NCBI GenBank assembly: GCA_903922325.1 | Contig: CAIXTG010000112.1 | Span: forward strand, 1-7,282 | Reading direction: 5' to 3' | Source: an uncultured Actinomycetes bacterium | Lineage (GTDB): Bacteria; Actinomycetota; Actinomycetes; Nanopelagicales; Nanopelagicaceae | DNA length: 7,282 nt | Shown here: one piece after another, positions 6,318 through 7,282 of the stretch | Layout: each line of letters starts with the position of its first letter | How positions within the stretch are numbered: the first letter of the stretch is position 1 | Program-made: the position numbers and the translations under genes | Notes under the pieces: model-generated | What the model was told of the DNA's origin: nothing | Seen by the model: only the letters and a program-made list of their open reading frames with translations | Database searches by the model: none

Positions 6318-7043
6318 ATGAAAACTACAACTAAACGAAATATCACTGTTCTTTCAATCGCTCTAGCCCTGGTGGGTGGCTTGGCAACTATGCCTTCGGC
6401 ATCTGCTGCCTCTGCCCCAAGTCGCTATGTCACGATTACGGCAGATGGCTCGGTCAAAGTAGTTCCTGATGCAGTTCGCATGAATGCGACTGCAACAGTA
6501 ATCGCGGCAAGCAGCAAAGAAGCACAAGCTCAAGTTTCGAAAACTTCTGCGGCTGTGCGGGCTGCGCTATTAGCTGCCCAGATTGATAAGAAAGATATTG
6601 CAACCCAGAGCATTACTGTTTACCCAGAATATAACTACACCCAAGAGTCAGGTTCTAGATTAATTGGTTATCGCTCCTCGCAATCATTTGCGATCATTAT
6701 TCGTAATGCTGCCAATGCTGGCGACATAGTTGATTCAGTAATTGCAGCCGGTGGCGATAACCTGCAAATCAATGGCGTAACACCATTTGTTCTTGATTCA
6801 ACTAAATCAGCCGAAGCTGCACGTGCTGTTGCAGTTAAGAATGCCAAAGGTAAAGCTGCGTCATATGCCAAGTTGCTAGGTGTTAAGTTGGGCAAAGTTA
6901 CTTACATCGTTGAGAACTACGCACCAGCTTCATATCCAGTTCAATCAATGCTTGGTAAAGCAGAAGACGCTTCATCAACTGTTGTTGATCTAGGTCAGCA
7001 AGATGTGACAGTTAGCGTCACAGTTCGCTGGGCACTTCTTTAA
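6318..7043 (+). CDS. Secreted SIMPL (DUF541) domain protein
   Basis: A 241-residue exported protein of the SIMPL/DUF541 family (relatives: YggE, Brucella BP26). The family's molecular role is poorly defined; envelope and stress-related roles have been proposed. The signal peptide has a basic start (MKTTTKRN), a hydrophobic core (about 9-24) and small-residue cleavage sites (after A30 or A33 in SASAASA). No lipobox Cys is present. The mature part opens with the family's typical ITADGSVKVVPDAVRMNATAT. It continues through an alpha-helical segment with KKDIATQSITVYPEYNY, a YRSSQSFAIII strand and a late helix rich in Ala/Lys (AAARAVAVKNAKGKAASYAKLLGV), and ends DVTVSVTVRWALL. Length is typical. 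The gene is monocistronic, with a leaderless start and a strong terminator just after the stop. It is less AT-rich than the genes at the left end and unrelated to sugar synthesis, so it probably marks ordinary chromosome beside the sugar locus. Confidence 0.88.
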   Translation: MKTTTKRNITVLSIALALVGGLATMPSASAASAPSRYVTITADGSVKVVPDAVRMNATATVIAASSKEAQAQVSKTSAAVRAALLAAQIDKKDIATQSITVYPEYNYTQESGSRLIGYRSSQSFAIIIRNAANAGDIVDSVIAAGGDNLQINGVTPFVLDSTKSAEAARAVAVKNAKGKAASYAKLLGVKLGKVTYIVENYAPASYPVQSMLGKAEDASSTVVDLGQQDVTVSVTVRWALL

Positions 7044-7056
7044 ATAATTAGTAATT

Positions 7057-7101
7057 AGCCGAGAAATGTGTGCAGATATTGCGCGCTTTTCTCGGCTTTT
7101 T
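7057..7101 (+). terminator. Intrinsic terminator of the SIMPL gene
   Basis: AGCCGAGAAA (7057-7066) pairs perfectly with TTTCTCGGCT (7088-7097), directly followed by a T run ending at 7101. The 21-base apical part can fold further (GTGC with GCGC, one wobble pair). It starts 13 bases after the SIMPL stop codon. The stretch from 7102 to the tRNA promoter shows no gene. Confidence 0.85.
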
Positions 7102-7151
7102 GCTGTTCCAAACCTCTAAATCAGGTGATCTGAGTGCGAATTAATCGAGTT

Positions 7152-7179
7152 TTGATCGTGGCTCGTTAAAGGGTACGAT
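7152..7179 (+). promoter_or_regulatory. Promoter of the tRNA-Glu gene
   Basis: TTGATC (7152-7157) as -35 and TACGAT (7174-7179) as -10 are separated by 16 bp. A start about seven bases after the -10 would give a short leader of roughly nine bases before the mature tRNA 5' end at 7195. The preceding terminator insulates this unit from the SIMPL gene. Confidence 0.55.
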
Positions 7180-7194
7180 TTGCGAGCCTCAAAC

Positions 7195-7267
7195 GTCCCC
7201 ATCGTCTAGGGGCCTAGGACATCGCCCTTTCACGGCGGTAACACGGGTTCGAATCCCGTTGGGGGCA
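7195..7267 (+). tRNA. tRNA-Glu (anticodon UUC)
   Basis: A full cloverleaf can be folded. Acceptor GTCCCCA (7195-7201) pairs with TGGGGGC (7260-7266), with one U-G wobble. The D stem is GTC/GAC (7204-7206, 7218-7220). The anticodon stem TCGCC/GGCGG encloses loop CTTTCAC (7227-7233) with anticodon TTC at 7229-7231. The T stem ACGGG/CCCGT encloses TTCGAAT (7248-7254). The discriminator base is A7267, followed by CGC, so CCA is not encoded and must be added after transcription. The tRNA reads GAA and GAG glutamate codons. Confidence 0.95.
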
Positions 7268-7282
7268 CGCAACACAAGTAAC

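Noticed and set aside
6668..6895. Minus-strand open frame inside the SIMPL gene
   Set aside because: Antisense shadow with no start signal or recognisable domain.
7102..7151. Small RNA between the terminator and the tRNA promoter
   Set aside because: No promoter plus terminator pair fits in this short stretch and no stable fold is evident.
1..7282. CRISPR arrays, insertion sequences, integrases, toxin-antitoxin or defence genes
   Set aside because: No regularly spaced repeats, transposase motifs, terminal inverted repeats or defence domains were seen on either strand.

Overview
The window looks like the edge of a surface-polysaccharide (nucleotide-sugar) island in a low-GC actinobacterium. 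The main hints are: moderate to low GC; promoters with a TANNNT-like -10 ending six bases before the start codon and no Shine-Dalgarno sequence (leaderless style); a tRNA-Glu gene without encoded CCA; and a secreted SIMPL-domain protein. A streamlined freshwater actinobacterium (Nanopelagicales/acI type) would fit, but this is an inference from style, not from a marker gene.

Left part (1 to about 3400): a visibly AT-rich mosaic of sugar genes on alternating strands. It holds the 3' part of a glucose-1-phosphate thymidylyltransferase (rfbA/rmlA, +). A membrane-anchored GtrB/DPM1-like family 2 glycosyltransferase (-) converges on it with a 10-bp gap. Next is a DegT/DnrJ/EryC1/StrS sugar aminotransferase (+), divergent from the glycosyltransferase across about 76 bp. 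A PglD/NeuD-like sugar acetyltransferase (-) follows; it is split by a -1 frameshift, and its stop codon overlaps the aminotransferase stop in a shared CTAG.

Middle part (3396-6228): three minus-strand genes read in the order NAD-dependent sugar epimerase, asnB-type glutamine amidotransferase/asparagine synthase, then the acetyltransferase. Spacings of 34 and 54 bp suggest one operon. The epimerase and asnB are less AT-rich than the genes to their left.

Right part (6318-7267): ordinary-looking chromosome. It has a leaderless secreted SIMPL/DUF541 protein, a strong intrinsic terminator, and a tRNA-Glu(UUC) with its own promoter.

How the genes may fit together (inference): RfbA makes dTDP-glucose; a 4,6-dehydratase, not in this window, would make the keto sugar; the aminotransferase would aminate it; the PglD-like enzyme would N-acetylate the amine. 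The epimerase supplies another UDP-hexose, the AsnB-like enzyme may amidate a sugar or make asparagine, and the GT2 enzyme loads a sugar onto a polyprenyl phosphate. I found no entirely new system. The most notable signals are the frameshift at a heptamer of canonical slippery form in the acetyltransferase, the C-terminally shortened RfbA, and the repeated leaderless promoter geometry.
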